Assembly: GCA_018266105.1 (NCBI GenBank)
Contig: JAFEBA010000022.1
Span: forward strand, 1 to 64,000
Direction of reading: 5' to 3'
DNA: 64,000 bases
DNA from: a bacterium
GTDB lineage: Bacteria; Vulcanimicrobiota; Xenobia; Xenobiales; JADMJV01
Part shown: piece after piece, positions 1-8,861 of the stretch
Position numbering within the stretch: the first letter of the stretch is position 1
Layout: every line of letters begins with the position of its first letter
Translations under genes and position numbers: made by a program
The notes under the pieces: generated by a model
Told to the model about the DNA's origin: nothing
Database searches by the model: none
What the model saw: only the letters and a program-made list of their open reading frames with translations

Positions 1-1694
1 TCGGTCTTGCCGTAGCCCACATCGCCGCAGACCAGCCGGTCCATAGGCCGAGGGCGCTCCAAGTCGTCTTTGACCTCAGCGATGACGCGTAGCTGGTCTT
101 CCGTTTCGGTCCAGGGGAAAGCCTCTTCCATCTCCTGTTGCCAGGGGGTGTCGGGCGGATAGGGATTGGAGCGTGCCGTCTCTCGCTCGGCATAGAGCTT
201 GATCAGCTCCTGAGCCATCCTTTCAGCGTCTTCCTTAACCTTGGCCCGGGCTTTGGTCCATTCACCGCTGCCCACGCGCGAGAGGCGGGCCAGCTCGGAA
301 TCGATGCCCTGGTAGCGCTGCACCAGGTCGAACTGCTCGACCGGCACGAAGACGCCGTCGCCCTTGGCGTATTCGATGTGCAGAAAGTCTCGGGCATTGC
401 CCTGCACGACCAGCGATTTGACGCCCAGATAGCGACCGATGCCGTGTTGCAGATGGACCACCAGTTGATGAGATTCCAGTTCTTCCAGGCGGATCAAAGA
501 GCCGCGTTCGGCTTTCTCGGTCGGCCGGCGACGGCGCACGGCACCGGTGATTTCCTTGTCTGAGAAGACTTCCAGGCAGTCGTCCAGGCGGAAGCCTTCC
601 GAAAGCGAGCCGTGTACAACCTGGGCCTTGAGGTTGTGCTCGGCCAGCAATTCTTTCAGGCGGCTGGCCTGCATGCTGACCAGCAGCACCGGGGTTTGAA
701 CCTTGGGCAGGTGCTTGAGCAGCCCGTCCACGCGGTCGGAGAATCCCACCTGGGCCTGGGATTGGTATTCCAGGTTGTGCTCGGGTCTGGCGATGGTATC
801 CCAGCTCGGATTGGTCCAGCTGCTGTAATAGAGGGGTTGGAATGCGGAAAGCAGAGCCAGGACGTCTCCCCACTGTCCGCCCCAGCCTTCGTGAGTCCAT
901 TCCATGGCGTTGAGGCGCAGTTGAGAGGGCTCTTCCAGCACCACCAGAGTGCCTCGTGGAAGAAAGTCACAAAGTCGTTTGCCCTGGCGCTCGGTTTCCT
1001 TGGCCGGCAAGATTTCCACTTTGGGAATTTGCAGCAGGCTGCGCTGGCTATCGCGGTCAAAGATGCGAATGGACTCAACGTCGTCGCCAAAGAATTCAAT
1101 TCGAACCGGATCTCCGGTGACTGGAAATACGTCTAGAATACCGCCGCGCAGTGAGAATTCGGCCCGTCTTTCCACCATGTTGGTGCGCGAATAGCCCTCG
1201 GCGGCGAGCATTTCCACCACCGTGTCGCGATCGACGGATTCGCCTACGTGAATCTCAAATCGACCGCGTTTCAGCTCGTCCGGGCTAAGAGTCGTCTGCA
1301 GCATGGCGCGAATTGAGGTGACGATCAGCGGACTGGCCAGCTTATCCAGTTGATCCAGGATGGCCAGCCGGGCCGGGTCAATGATCGCTTCCTGGCTTTC
1401 ATCCTGTTCCGGAAAATGGGTAATGGATTTGGGGTCGCTGACGGTGGCGCGCAGATCCTGGGTGAGGCGTTCCGCGCTTTCCGAGCCGGGGGTGAGCCAG
1501 ACCACGGGGAGCTGGTGCTGGGCGCGGCAGGCGAGCGCCAACAGGAGCCGAGAGGAGCCGACCAGGCCGGTGCAGCTGAGAGGCTGCCGGCCGTGTAAAC
1601 GTTGGATTAGTTGTTGTGTGAGTGGGAGTTTCTCAAAAAGAGAGAGGGCCGACTGCCATTCCGGCAAGAGAATCTGTTGACTTGTCTGGAGCAT
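1..1694 (-). CDS. mfd: Transcription-repair coupling factor Mfd (5' part, apparent frameshift)
   Basis: ATP-dependent translocase that removes RNA polymerase stalled at DNA lesions and recruits UvrA. The reading frame runs off the left edge just after the helicase Walker A motif (GDVGYGKTE). Upstream of it are a UvrB-like region with RGGILDVFP, then the CarD-like RNA-polymerase interaction domain with VVHLQHGIGRYLG and IEYAKGDGVFVPVEQ. The frame containing all this has no ATG; it opens after a stop near 1705. An ATG at 1694, preceded by GAGAAG, starts a second frame (MLQTSQQILLPEWQSALSF) that hits TGA at a run of five T (1635-1639 on the given strand). Removing one T joins the two frames smoothly, so I annotate one gene with a one-base shift. 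Otherwise a TTG at 1541 would be the start. It is divergent from the GGDEF gene, with only about 50 bases between them. Confidence 0.93.
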   Translation of the reverse strand, partial: MLQTSQQILLPEWQSALSLFEKLPLTQQLIQRLHGRQPLSCTGLVGSSRLLLALACRAQHQLPVVWLTPGSESAERLTQDLRATVSDPKSITHFPEQDESQEAIIDPARLAILDQLDKLASPLIVTSIRAMLQTTLSPDELKRGRFEIHVGESVDRDTVVEMLAAEGYSRTNMVERRAEFSLRGGILDVFPVTGDPVRIEFFGDDVESIRIFDRDSQRSLLQIPKVEILPAKETERQGKRLCDFLPRGTLVVLEEPSQLRLNAMEWTHEGWGGQWGDVLALLSAFQPLYYSSWTNPSWDTIARPEHNLEYQSQAQVGFSDRVDGLLKHLPKVQTPVLLVSMQASRLKELLAEHNLKAQVVHGSLSEGFRLDDCLEVFSDKEITGAVRRRRPTEKAERGSLIRLEELESHQLVVHLQHGIGRYLGVKSLVVQGNARDFLHIEYAKGDGVFVPVEQFDLVQRYQGIDSELARLSRVGSGEWTKARAKVKEDAERMAQELIKLYAERETARSNPYPPDTPWQQEMEEAFPWTETEDQLRVIAEVKDDLERPRPMDRLVCGDVGYGKT

Positions 1695-1747
1695 ATTTCT
1701 TCTCATACCCAAGGTGTAGGGCCAGAAACTAGAGAACATCGAGCGCG

Positions 1748-3601
1748 ATGCAGGATGGCACCGACCGTTTACGGCTGTTCTTGATCGGTACTCGCCTGGG
1801 GGGAGTCGTGCTGGGCTTGAGTTTGACCCAAATGCACAAGGTCGCTCCCGCCATGCCCGAGCCGTTGAAAAATTACGTCGGAATCTTGACTGCAGCCATC
1901 ATCTTTTACCAGCTGCTCGGTTGCGTGTTGAGTCACCTGGCCCGGGGGGCGGTGGCGGGTGTGCTGGTCTTGCTGGATACCGTCATCGGCTTTGCTTTGG
2001 GTCGGATTTTCGGCGCTCCCTATTTGCTGCTGGGCTTTACGCTGCCTGTCCTGGAAGCCGCCTGCTTCTTCTCGGCTTCGGCCGGACTGTTCCTGGCTAT
2101 GATTGGCGGCGTTTTCTATGCGGCCGTGCTCTGTTTGCCGCTGCTCTCCAGCATGCGAGACCAGTCCGATACCACCGCCCAGGCCAGTCTGCAACTGATC
2201 GGTGTGGAAGGCGTTTTCTCTCTGATTTTGCTGTATCTCTGCTCGTTAACGCTGGGGGAGACCCGTCAGCGGGCCCAGTTCGTGGAGGAGATGCACCAGG
2301 AGAAAGACCTGCTCTATCAAGAGATGCAGAAGAAGACCCAGGATATCGGTAAGATTTACGCCGAGGTGGGTCAGCGTGAGACGGTGGCCACTGAACTGGA
2401 GTCTCGACTCAAGCGCATGGAGCGCGAGAAGATCGAGCTGGAGGATCAGTTGTTGCAGGCGGTGGAGGACCTGGACCGTCTGAAAATGGCCAGCGAGCAC
2501 ATTGGCCAGGCTTCCGAGCAGCGCGAAGGGCAGATGGCCGGTGAGCTTCAGCGCTACAAGGCTCAGACCGAGCGCGAAATGTTTTTATTGCAGAAGCGTC
2601 TGGAGCGCGAATCCCGTCTGTTGCTGGTGCTACGCGACCTGACCGGCACCCTGGCTCTAAGCGACACTCTGCTGGCCTTGACCAATCAGTTGCAGACGGT
2701 GTTGCCTTCGCAGTCTTGTGTCATTTTTCTGGTAGACGAGGTCGAGGGCCGGCGCGAGCTTTATCCGGAGGTCGCCGCCTCGCCTTATACCGATGCATTT
2801 CGCAATCGCATTCTCCAGATGGGGGAGGAAGCGCCCGGCTGGTGCGTGGCCCGCGTGCGGCCTCTGCGTATTGAAAACGGCTCGGTGGCGGTGGAGGGGA
2901 TGACCCTGTCCACGCTGACGCCTTATGAAAAGAGTGCCCTCATCTGCCCCCTGAAGGCCGGTCAGGATGTCTTGGGCGCGATCTACCTGGGCCGCACCGA
3001 TGCCAATGAGTTCTCGCCTGAAGAGCAAGATTTACTGCTGCGGATTTGCGATCTGGCCGGCTCGGCCCTCAGCAACTCATTGGAATATCAGCGCCACATT
3101 CAGCGCGGCCTGCACGATCCGGTGACTCACCTGTATAATTCGCTCTATCTGGAGGAGCGGTTGAAGGAAGAGGTGATGCGTGGTCGACGCTACACCTACC
3201 CGGTCAGTCTGATTCTGTTGGACCTGGACGGTTTCGTGGCGGCCATGGAAAAGGTTGGCGAAGCCGGCGCTCACAAGATTTTGACGGACGTAGCCGAGAT
3301 CGTGCGAGCCGCCACCCGTGAAACAGACGTGCCCTGCCGTATCGAGAATGACGATTTCGGAATTTTGTGCGTGCACACCGACCGCGACCGTGCCAAGGCG
3401 GTGGGGGAGCGCATTCGGGCCGCAGTAGCCTCGACCATGTTCGGACCGCCGGCCATCCCCATCAAGCTCTCCGCTTCAGTAGGCGTGGCCGGCGTGCCTC
3501 ACGATGCCACCAACGAAGAGATGCTGCAAAAGCGCGCCATGGATGCTCTGGATACCGCCCGCACCGGCGGGGGCAATCGCGTCTGTTTCTGGGATGGTTA
3601 G
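1748..3601 (+). CDS. Membrane-anchored coiled-coil/GAF/degenerate GGDEF protein
   Basis: Predicted sensory protein of 617 residues. About four hydrophobic segments fill residues 10-165, a long charged coiled coil spans about 175-280, a GAF-like domain about 285-440, and a GGDEF-family domain the C-terminus. The signature that should read GGDEF/GGEEF is ENDDF (residues 533-537, context CRIENDDFGIL), and the metal-binding segment reads LDLDGF. Active diguanylate cyclases need the two glycines to bind GTP, so I infer this domain is enzymatically dead and acts as a sensor or scaffold. The GAF domain probably binds a small ligand or mediates dimerisation. It stands alone, divergent from mfd and convergent with pth, with no obvious promoter in the short gap. 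Family assignment is firm; loss of activity is inference. Confidence 0.85.
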   Translation: MQDGTDRLRLFLIGTRLGGVVLGLSLTQMHKVAPAMPEPLKNYVGILTAAIIFYQLLGCVLSHLARGAVAGVLVLLDTVIGFALGRIFGAPYLLLGFTLPVLEAACFFSASAGLFLAMIGGVFYAAVLCLPLLSSMRDQSDTTAQASLQLIGVEGVFSLILLYLCSLTLGETRQRAQFVEEMHQEKDLLYQEMQKKTQDIGKIYAEVGQRETVATELESRLKRMEREKIELEDQLLQAVEDLDRLKMASEHIGQASEQREGQMAGELQRYKAQTEREMFLLQKRLERESRLLLVLRDLTGTLALSDTLLALTNQLQTVLPSQSCVIFLVDEVEGRRELYPEVAASPYTDAFRNRILQMGEEAPGWCVARVRPLRIENGSVAVEGMTLSTLTPYEKSALICPLKAGQDVLGAIYLGRTDANEFSPEEQDLLLRICDLAGSALSNSLEYQRHIQRGLHDPVTHLYNSLYLEERLKEEVMRGRRYTYPVSLILLDLDGFVAAMEKVGEAGAHKILTDVAEIVRAATRETDVPCRIENDDFGILCVHTDRDRAKAVGERIRAAVASTMFGPPAIPIKLSASVGVAGVPHDATNEEMLQKRAMDALDTARTGGGNRVCFWDG

Positions 3602-3641
3602 CGAGTCCGCCTTCATCTGATTCTGCGCACGAGTGAAGCGG

Positions 3642-4208
3642 CTAACGGTTGAACTTATTCATGGCCGGGTTGAGGCCCTGATCGAGCCAGGCTTCCACGC
3701 AATCCGCGGCCCTTTCCAGCATCTGTTCGAGCGCTTCTTGTTCTTCTTTTTGGAACTTCCCCAGCACGAAATCGGCCGGATCCCATTGCTCTGGAACCGG
3801 GCCGATGCCCAGCCTCAGGCGCGGGAAGGCCTGCGTACCTAGCTCAGCGATCATCGACTTCAGGCCGTTGTGGCCGCCCGCGCTGCCGTCTGCGCGCAGG
3901 CGCAGTTGTCCCAGTTTGAGTGCGAACTCATCCACAATGCAGAGCACATTCTGCGGTTCGATGGGTGTTTGGCGGCGCAAGGCGCTCACAGCCTGGCCGG
4001 ACAGGTTCATGTAGGTCTGGGGTTTGAGCAGGTGGATTTCGTCCTGGCCTCGCCGCTCTTTGAGGTATTCCATGTTGCCTTTGCTCTTCCAGGAGGCCGC
4101 GCCCCAACGCTTGCGCAGCAGGTCCAGCACCATGAAGCCGACGTTGTGACGAGTATCCTGGTAGCGTGAACCGGGGTTGCCCAATCCTACCAATGCACGA
4201 TGTCCCAT
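3642..4208 (-). CDS. pth: Peptidyl-tRNA hydrolase
   Basis: Cytosolic esterase that recycles tRNA by cleaving the peptide from peptidyl-tRNA dropped by stalled ribosomes. At 188 residues it matches the usual Pth length. It carries GLGNPG near the N-terminus, the catalytic histidine in TRHNVGF, the substrate-binding YMNLSG, and RLRADGSAGGHNGL. The catalytic aspartate lies in CIVDEFALKLG; most family members have DDLDLP there, so this loop is somewhat divergent. The ATG is preceded by AAGGACTC at good spacing. It lies downstream of rplY on the same strand, a common pairing, but an intrinsic terminator sits between them, so pth may depend on readthrough or its own promoter. Confidence 0.96.
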   Translation of the reverse strand: MGHRALVGLGNPGSRYQDTRHNVGFMVLDLLRKRWGAASWKSKGNMEYLKERRGQDEIHLLKPQTYMNLSGQAVSALRRQTPIEPQNVLCIVDEFALKLGQLRLRADGSAGGHNGLKSMIAELGTQAFPRLRLGIGPVPEQWDPADFVLGKFQKEEQEALEQMLERAADCVEAWLDQGLNPAMNKFNR

Positions 4209-4258
4209 TGTGAGTCCTTATTGGCTGCGGCGACCAGCCTGGATCGCCGGAAATGAAG

Positions 4259-4284
4259 AAGGCCCCTCAGAGGGGGCCTTCAAC
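4259..4284 (-). terminator. Intrinsic terminator after rplY
   Basis: On the minus strand an 8-bp stem (AAGGCCCC / GGGGCCTT, loop of about 6) is followed by TTCTTCATTT. It lies between the rplY stop and the pth start. There is no T tract in the other direction, so it should act mainly on leftward transcripts, attenuating transcription from rplY into pth. Confidence 0.75.
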
Positions 4285-4299
4285 TGGCTTCGGGGACGT

Positions 4300-4887
4300 T
4301 CAGTCCTTGGCGGCCATGGCGCTGCCGCGGGCAGCGAAGATGTTGACGACGGGAGAGTCGGGGTTGTCCACCAGTTCCACGCCTTCAGGCAGCTTCACTT
4401 CACCTACGGTGATGGTCTGTCCCAGGCGCAGATTGGAAATGTCGGCCGTGAAGCCACTGGGAATGTCGGCGGGCTTGGTGCGCACGCGAATGCCGCGAAC
4501 CATCTGCTCGACGATGCCGCCCTTAGAGCGGATGGTCTGTTCACCTTCCAGGTGCAGGCGCACGGAAACAATCACGCTCTCGTTGAGGTCGAGTTTGCGA
4601 AGGTCCAGATGCACCACGCGCTGCTGGTAGACATCGCGTTGCATATCCTTGATCAGGCACAGGTGCTTGGTTTCGCCCGGTGCACCGTCCACGGTCAGGG
4701 CGATGATGCGGTTGAGGCCGTGATTCTGGACCAGAGAAAGCACGTTTTTCTCGTCCAGCTCCAGGGCAATCGGCTCCATGGAAGGGCCGTAGAGGATACC
4801 AGGAACCTGGCCGGCGGCGCGCAGTTTGCGGGCCACCCCTTTGCCGGTGCCTTTACGAAATTTCGAAGCGAGTTCGACTTGGGCCAT
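4300..4887 (-). CDS. rplY: 50S ribosomal protein L25 (general stress protein Ctc type)
   Basis: Binds 5S rRNA in the large ribosomal subunit. The 195-residue protein has the long two-domain (Ctc/TL5) form: an N-terminal 5S-binding beta barrel (about 1-95; AQVELASKFRKGTGKG, GQVPGILYG) and a C-terminal beta domain (about 96-180, with PADIPSGFTADISNLRLGQ). The chosen ATG has GGAGG eight bases upstream. A GTG three codons earlier overlaps that Shine-Dalgarno sequence and is unlikely. A near-consensus sigma70-type promoter lies about 60 bases upstream, back to back with the tRNA promoter. pth follows after a terminator. Confidence 0.96.
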   Translation of the reverse strand: MAQVELASKFRKGTGKGVARKLRAAGQVPGILYGPSMEPIALELDEKNVLSLVQNHGLNRIIALTVDGAPGETKHLCLIKDMQRDVYQQRVVHLDLRKLDLNESVIVSVRLHLEGEQTIRSKGGIVEQMVRGIRVRTKPADIPSGFTADISNLRLGQTITVGEVKLPEGVELVDNPDSPVVNIFAARGSAMAAKD

Positions 4888-4949
4888 TGCGGCCACCTCC
4901 TAGATATGGCTTGCGAAACCTGAGAGCCTCGCATGCGGTAAGCCGCAGG

Positions 4950-4978
4950 ATTCTATGGTGTTCGCTTACTTTTGTCAA
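4950..4978 (-). promoter_or_regulatory. sigma70-type promoter of rplY
   Basis: On the minus strand TTGACA (4973-4978) and TAGAAT (4950-4955) are separated by exactly 17 bases. The -35 is consensus and the -10 has one or two mismatches. It points toward rplY, leaving a leader of about 55 bases. Confidence 0.8.
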
Positions 4979-4982
4979 CAGG

Positions 4983-5011
4983 TTTACAGACTTAGCCAGC
5001 TGTATTATACT
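4983..5011 (+). promoter_or_regulatory. sigma70-type promoter of the tRNA array
   Basis: TTTACA (4983-4988) and TATACT (5006-5011) are separated by exactly 17 bases, and the first tRNA starts about 10 bases after the -10. Its -35 lies only 4 bases from the -35 of the divergent rplY promoter, so polymerases would compete for the site. Confidence 0.8.
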
Positions 5012-5021
5012 CCAGCGGTTC

Positions 5022-5097
5022 GCGGGAGTAGCTCAGTTGGTAGAGCATCAGCTTCCCAAGCTGAGGGTCGCGAGTTCGAACCTCGTCTCCCGCTCCA
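5022..5097 (+). tRNA. tRNA-Gly (anticodon CCC)
   Basis: The acceptor stem GCGGGAG pairs with CTCCCGC. The D loop has AGCTCAGTTGGTAGAGC, the anticodon loop is TTCCCAA with CCC at positions 34-36, and the T loop is GTTCGAACC. The 3' CCA is encoded (5095-5097). It is the first member of a three-tRNA transcript. Confidence 0.95.
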
Positions 5098-5110
5098 GTT
5101 AAACATATAT

Positions 5111-5184
5111 GGCGATGTGGCCGAGTGGTTAGGCAACGGTCTGCAAAACCGTCCACAGCAGTTCGATTCTGCTCGTCGCCTCCA
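5111..5184 (+). tRNA. tRNA-Cys (anticodon GCA)
   Basis: The acceptor GGCGATG pairs with CGTCGCC (one wobble). The anticodon loop contains CTGCAAA, giving GCA. The T arm is AGTTCGATTCT and the discriminator base is T, as expected for cysteine. The CCA is encoded. It is the second tRNA of the array, 13 bases after tRNA-Gly. Confidence 0.94.
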
Positions 5185-5192
5185 TAGAGTTT

Positions 5193-5269
<77 letters not shown>

Positions 5270-5273
5270 AACA

Positions 5274-5306
5274 AAGCCTCGGTTAACCCCGGGGCTTCTT
5301 TCTTTT
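5274..5306 (+). terminator. Intrinsic terminator of the tRNA array
   Basis: The 9-bp stem AAGCCTCGG / CCGGGGCTT (one G-T pair), loop TTAACC, is followed by a T-rich tail CTTTCTTTT. It starts five bases after tRNA-Val. Confidence 0.85.
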
Positions 5307-5332
5307 CGTGCTGGGGTGACGCTTCTTTGCGT

Positions 5333-5776
5333 TCACTCAGCTGGCGGTTGCCACAGTTCGACCTTGTTGCCGTCCGCGTCCAGGATGTGCACGAAATCTC
5401 CGTAAGGGGTCACCTCGATGGCGTCCAGCACTTTGACCCGGTTGGCTTTCAGGTGCTCGACCAGTTCTTTCAGGTGCTCGACCCGGTAGTTGATCATGAA
5501 GTGGGATTTGGAAGGCTGTAAGTATTTGTTTCCGGCCCGCATCACTGACCACTGAGTCACGCCTGATTTGGCGTCCAGAGTTTTCCACTCAAACATGTGG
5601 CCGTGATCGTCCATTTTGATGCCCAGTTGTTTTTCATACCAGGACTTGAGGGCTTCGGGGTTTTGGGATTCAAAGAAGACTCCACCGATGCCGGTGACGC
5701 GGGCGGAGTTTTCGGCCGAGGAATGGGCCAGGAAGCCCAGCCCAAAAGCGAGTGTGAAGAAGAGACAGTTGCGCAT
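5333..5776 (-). CDS. Exported VOC (glyoxalase/bleomycin-resistance fold) protein
   Basis: The 147-residue protein has a signal peptide (MRNCLFFTLAFGLGFLAHSSA) and then one vicinal-oxygen-chelate domain. Visible family features are VTGIGGVFFESQNPEALKSW, a YEKQLGI start of the second strand, the central HFMINYRVEHLKELVEHL, and the typical end FVHILDADGNKVELWQP with the conserved metal-ligand glutamate position. VOC members include glyoxalases, isomerases and ring-cleavage dioxygenases; the sequence does not decide the substrate. Export is unusual for this fold and suggests a periplasmic or lipid-related substrate. It is convergent with the tRNA array and has its own transcript. Confidence 0.82.
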   Translation of the reverse strand: MRNCLFFTLAFGLGFLAHSSAENSARVTGIGGVFFESQNPEALKSWYEKQLGIKMDDHGHMFEWKTLDAKSGVTQWSVMRAGNKYLQPSKSHFMINYRVEHLKELVEHLKANRVKVLDAIEVTPYGDFVHILDADGNKVELWQPPAE

Positions 5777-5894
5777 AAATTCAGGTCTACCCAGATTGCG
5801 CTCAAGTCAGCCGAGATCAGCCTCCACCAAGTGCCCAACCTGGAAATCTTGAGGAGGCTTTCAAAGGACCCCCCGGCCCCACCGCGTAGGCGCT

Positions 5895-7388
5895 ATGATG
5901 AGCAACCAACGCGCCAGTGGAGTGCTTCTCCACGTCACCAGTCTGCCCGGCCGCTACGGAGTGGGCAGTCTCAATCGTTCGGCTTACGCCTGGGTGGATT
6001 TCCTGGCGGATTCAGGTCAGAGCATCTGGCAGGTGCTGCCACTGGGGCCGACCTCCTACGGCGACAGCCCCTACCAGAGCCTCTCCACCTACGCCGGCAA
6101 CCCTTACTTGATCGGTCTGGAGCCTTTGCTGGAGGAGGGCCTGCTGGAGCAGGCCGACCTGGAGGGCGCGCCCGAGCTGCCGGAGGGCAAGACCGACTAC
6201 TGCGCCCTGTATGAATGGAAACTGCCGCTCTTACACAAGATGGCCCGCCGCCAGGTCAAGTCGGCCCCGGCTGAGTTTAGCAAGTGGTGCAAGTCTCAGA
6301 AATGGCTGGAGGATTATGCGCTCTTCCTGGCCCTCAAGCACGAGCAGAACAATCAGGCCTGGAACCAGTGGCCCAAGGCCATTCGCCAGCGTCAGGACGA
6401 GGCTTTAAAGCAGGCTCGGGAGACTCACCAGGCCGCTATTCAGCAAGAGATGTTCATCCAGTGGCTGTTCTTCAAGCAGTGGAAGCAGTTGCGCGACTAT
6501 GCGGCCCGGCGCGAGGTGCAGATCTTTGGCGATATTCCCATCTTTGTGGCCATGGACAGCTCGGATAGTTGGGCCCACGCCCATCTTTTCCAGTTCGACA
6601 AAGACCTTCAGCCGCTGGCCGTGGCCGGTGTGCCGCCGGATTATTTCTCACCCACCGGTCAGCTCTGGGGCAATCCCCTCTACGACTGGAAAGCCCATAA
6701 AGAAGAGGGTTACCAATGGTGGATTGACCGCGTCAAAGCCGCTTTCGGAATGTATGACATTCTGCGGGTTGACCACTTCCGCGGCTTTGCCGGCTATTGG
6801 CGGGTGCCCGCCGACGCCAAGACGGCGGAGACCGGCAAGTGGGTCAAGGGGCCCGGGGCTGATCTTTTCAAGGCTCTGGAAGCCGCCTTGGGCAAGCGCA
6901 ACATCGTGGCCGAGGATCTGGGTGACATCACCCCGGACGTGACCGCTTTGCGGGATAAGTTTGAGTTCCCCGGAATGAAGATTTTGCAGTTCGCCTTCGG
7001 CTCTGACCCGGGCAACCCGTTCCTGCCGCATAACTTCGAGTCGACTCGTTTTGTGGCCTATACTGGCACCCACGACAACGATACGGTGCGAGGTTGGTTC
7101 GAAAGCGGAACGGAATCCGAGCGCGACTACTGCCGTGAATACTTCGGGAGCCCCGAGGAAGCCGTAAGTTCCACACTGATCCGGGCGACCATGCAGAGTA
7201 CAGCTCAGTGGGCCATCATCCCGCTCCAGGATTTGCTGGACCTGGGCACGGAGGCCCGCATGAACTTCCCCGGCCGGGCCCACGACAACTGGCAGTGGCG
7301 CCTAAAGCCGAACGAGCTCAAGCCAGAGCACCGCGACCAGCTGCTGAAATGGACCCGAATGTATCACCGACTCCAAATTTCAGTCTAG
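5895..7388 (+). CDS. malQ: 4-alpha-glucanotransferase (amylomaltase)
   Basis: GH77 enzyme that transfers maltooligosaccharide segments between alpha-1,4-glucans in cytosolic glycogen or maltodextrin metabolism. The 497 residues match the short (Thermus-type) amylomaltase length. It begins RASGVLLHVTSLPGRYGVG and has the GH77 signature GDSPYQSLSTYAGNPYLI. The catalytic nucleophile is Asp293 (LRVDHFRGF), the acid/base Glu340 (VAEDLG) and the transition-state stabiliser Asp394 (THDND). Two adjacent ATGs are possible starts; the Shine-Dalgarno sequence is weak (TAGGCG). No glycogen operon surrounds it. Confidence 0.95.
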   Translation: MMSNQRASGVLLHVTSLPGRYGVGSLNRSAYAWVDFLADSGQSIWQVLPLGPTSYGDSPYQSLSTYAGNPYLIGLEPLLEEGLLEQADLEGAPELPEGKTDYCALYEWKLPLLHKMARRQVKSAPAEFSKWCKSQKWLEDYALFLALKHEQNNQAWNQWPKAIRQRQDEALKQARETHQAAIQQEMFIQWLFFKQWKQLRDYAARREVQIFGDIPIFVAMDSSDSWAHAHLFQFDKDLQPLAVAGVPPDYFSPTGQLWGNPLYDWKAHKEEGYQWWIDRVKAAFGMYDILRVDHFRGFAGYWRVPADAKTAETGKWVKGPGADLFKALEAALGKRNIVAEDLGDITPDVTALRDKFEFPGMKILQFAFGSDPGNPFLPHNFESTRFVAYTGTHDNDTVRGWFESGTESERDYCREYFGSPEEAVSSTLIRATMQSTAQWAIIPLQDLLDLGTEARMNFPGRAHDNWQWRLKPNELKPEHRDQLLKWTRMYHRLQISV

Positions 7389-7421
7389 CCAGCCACAGTG
7401 CCTGAATAGCCAACGATTCGT

Positions 7422-8021
<600 letters not shown>

Positions 8022-8117
8022 AGCGAGGCTAATGCTGCACCCGTGCCGAAAAGTTCCTCTGTGAACCTGGACGTTTTGGGTTTGTTTCAGAGTCCCCCGC
8101 GCTTGAGGGGAAAAAGA

Positions 8118-8861
8118 GTGGCCGACAACCCGACTCTGCCGGCCACCGCACGCCTGAAATATCCCCTCAGCACCCATCTTTATCGGGTGGCCCTGACCTG
8201 TCTGCTCACTGCTCTGGGAATTCTCAGCCTGGATCATCCCTGGCCCTACCTGTGGCTGGGCGCGGTGGTGGCGGTGGCGGCTCTGTACTGGCGTGGGCTC
8301 TCCCTGTGCTACGGTCCCGAGGCCCTTGAGCTATACTGGAGGCTTCACAAGCTGGCCCGAGTTTGTTGGAGCCAGCTGTTTTTGATCGATGTCTCCCGCC
8401 GTGGTCTTCTGACCTTGTGTGAGCGAGATCGAATTCTGATGACGGTGGACCCCGAACTGGACCAGTTTGATGCGCTGTGCGCGGTCATTTTGCAGCGCGC
8501 TCCCGCGGATGTGCACATCACCGACTCGGCTGCCGAATTGCTGCTCAAACAGGCCCGACTCAGCGATGAGGATCTGATCAAATTCTACGGCCCCCACTTC
8601 CTGGCCGAACCCAGGGTGCACGCCGTGCTTTGGGATCCCCGCCTGGACCCCTACGAAAGCTGGCTGCAGACGGCTCGCCTCTTGCGCAAGCGACTGGTGA
8701 GCGCGCGAGGTCATTTTGTACCCTTCACCATTGAACTCAATCGCCTGGGTAAGACCCAGGTAACCACCCGACCTCCCACAAAGGACGGCCTGGCCTGGGC
8801 CAGAGTGGAGTCAGGCAGAATCCTGGTGAACTATGAGAACAACGGAGAGCGCGTCTATTGA
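8118..8861 (+). CDS. Uncharacterised membrane protein upstream of YdeP-like oxidoreductase
   Basis: I do not recognise this 247-residue protein. Two adjacent hydrophobic segments near residues 25-70 (VALTCLLTALGILSL, YLWLGAVVAVAALYW) form a likely membrane hairpin. They are followed by a soluble region with ELYWRLHKLARVCWSQLFLI and RILMTVDPELDQFDALCAVI, a layout reminiscent of bacterial PH-type membrane proteins but without a firm match. I chose the GTG at 8118 because GAGGGG lies seven bases upstream; an in-frame GTG at 8043 has no such site. Its stop overlaps the TTG start of the next gene, so the two are probably translated together. Confidence 0.7.
   Translation: MADNPTLPATARLKYPLSTHLYRVALTCLLTALGILSLDHPWPYLWLGAVVAVAALYWRGLSLCYGPEALELYWRLHKLARVCWSQLFLIDVSRRGLLTLCERDRILMTVDPELDQFDALCAVILQRAPADVHITDSAAELLLKQARLSDEDLIKFYGPHFLAEPRVHAVLWDPRLDPYESWLQTARLLRKRLVSARGHFVPFTIELNRLGKTQVTTRPPTKDGLAWARVESGRILVNYENNGERVY

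Noticed and set aside
8043-8117. Longer GTG start for the membrane protein upstream of the YdeP-like gene
   Set aside because: No Shine-Dalgarno and only 21 bases from the divergent msrA start; a GTG with GAGGGG is available at 8118.
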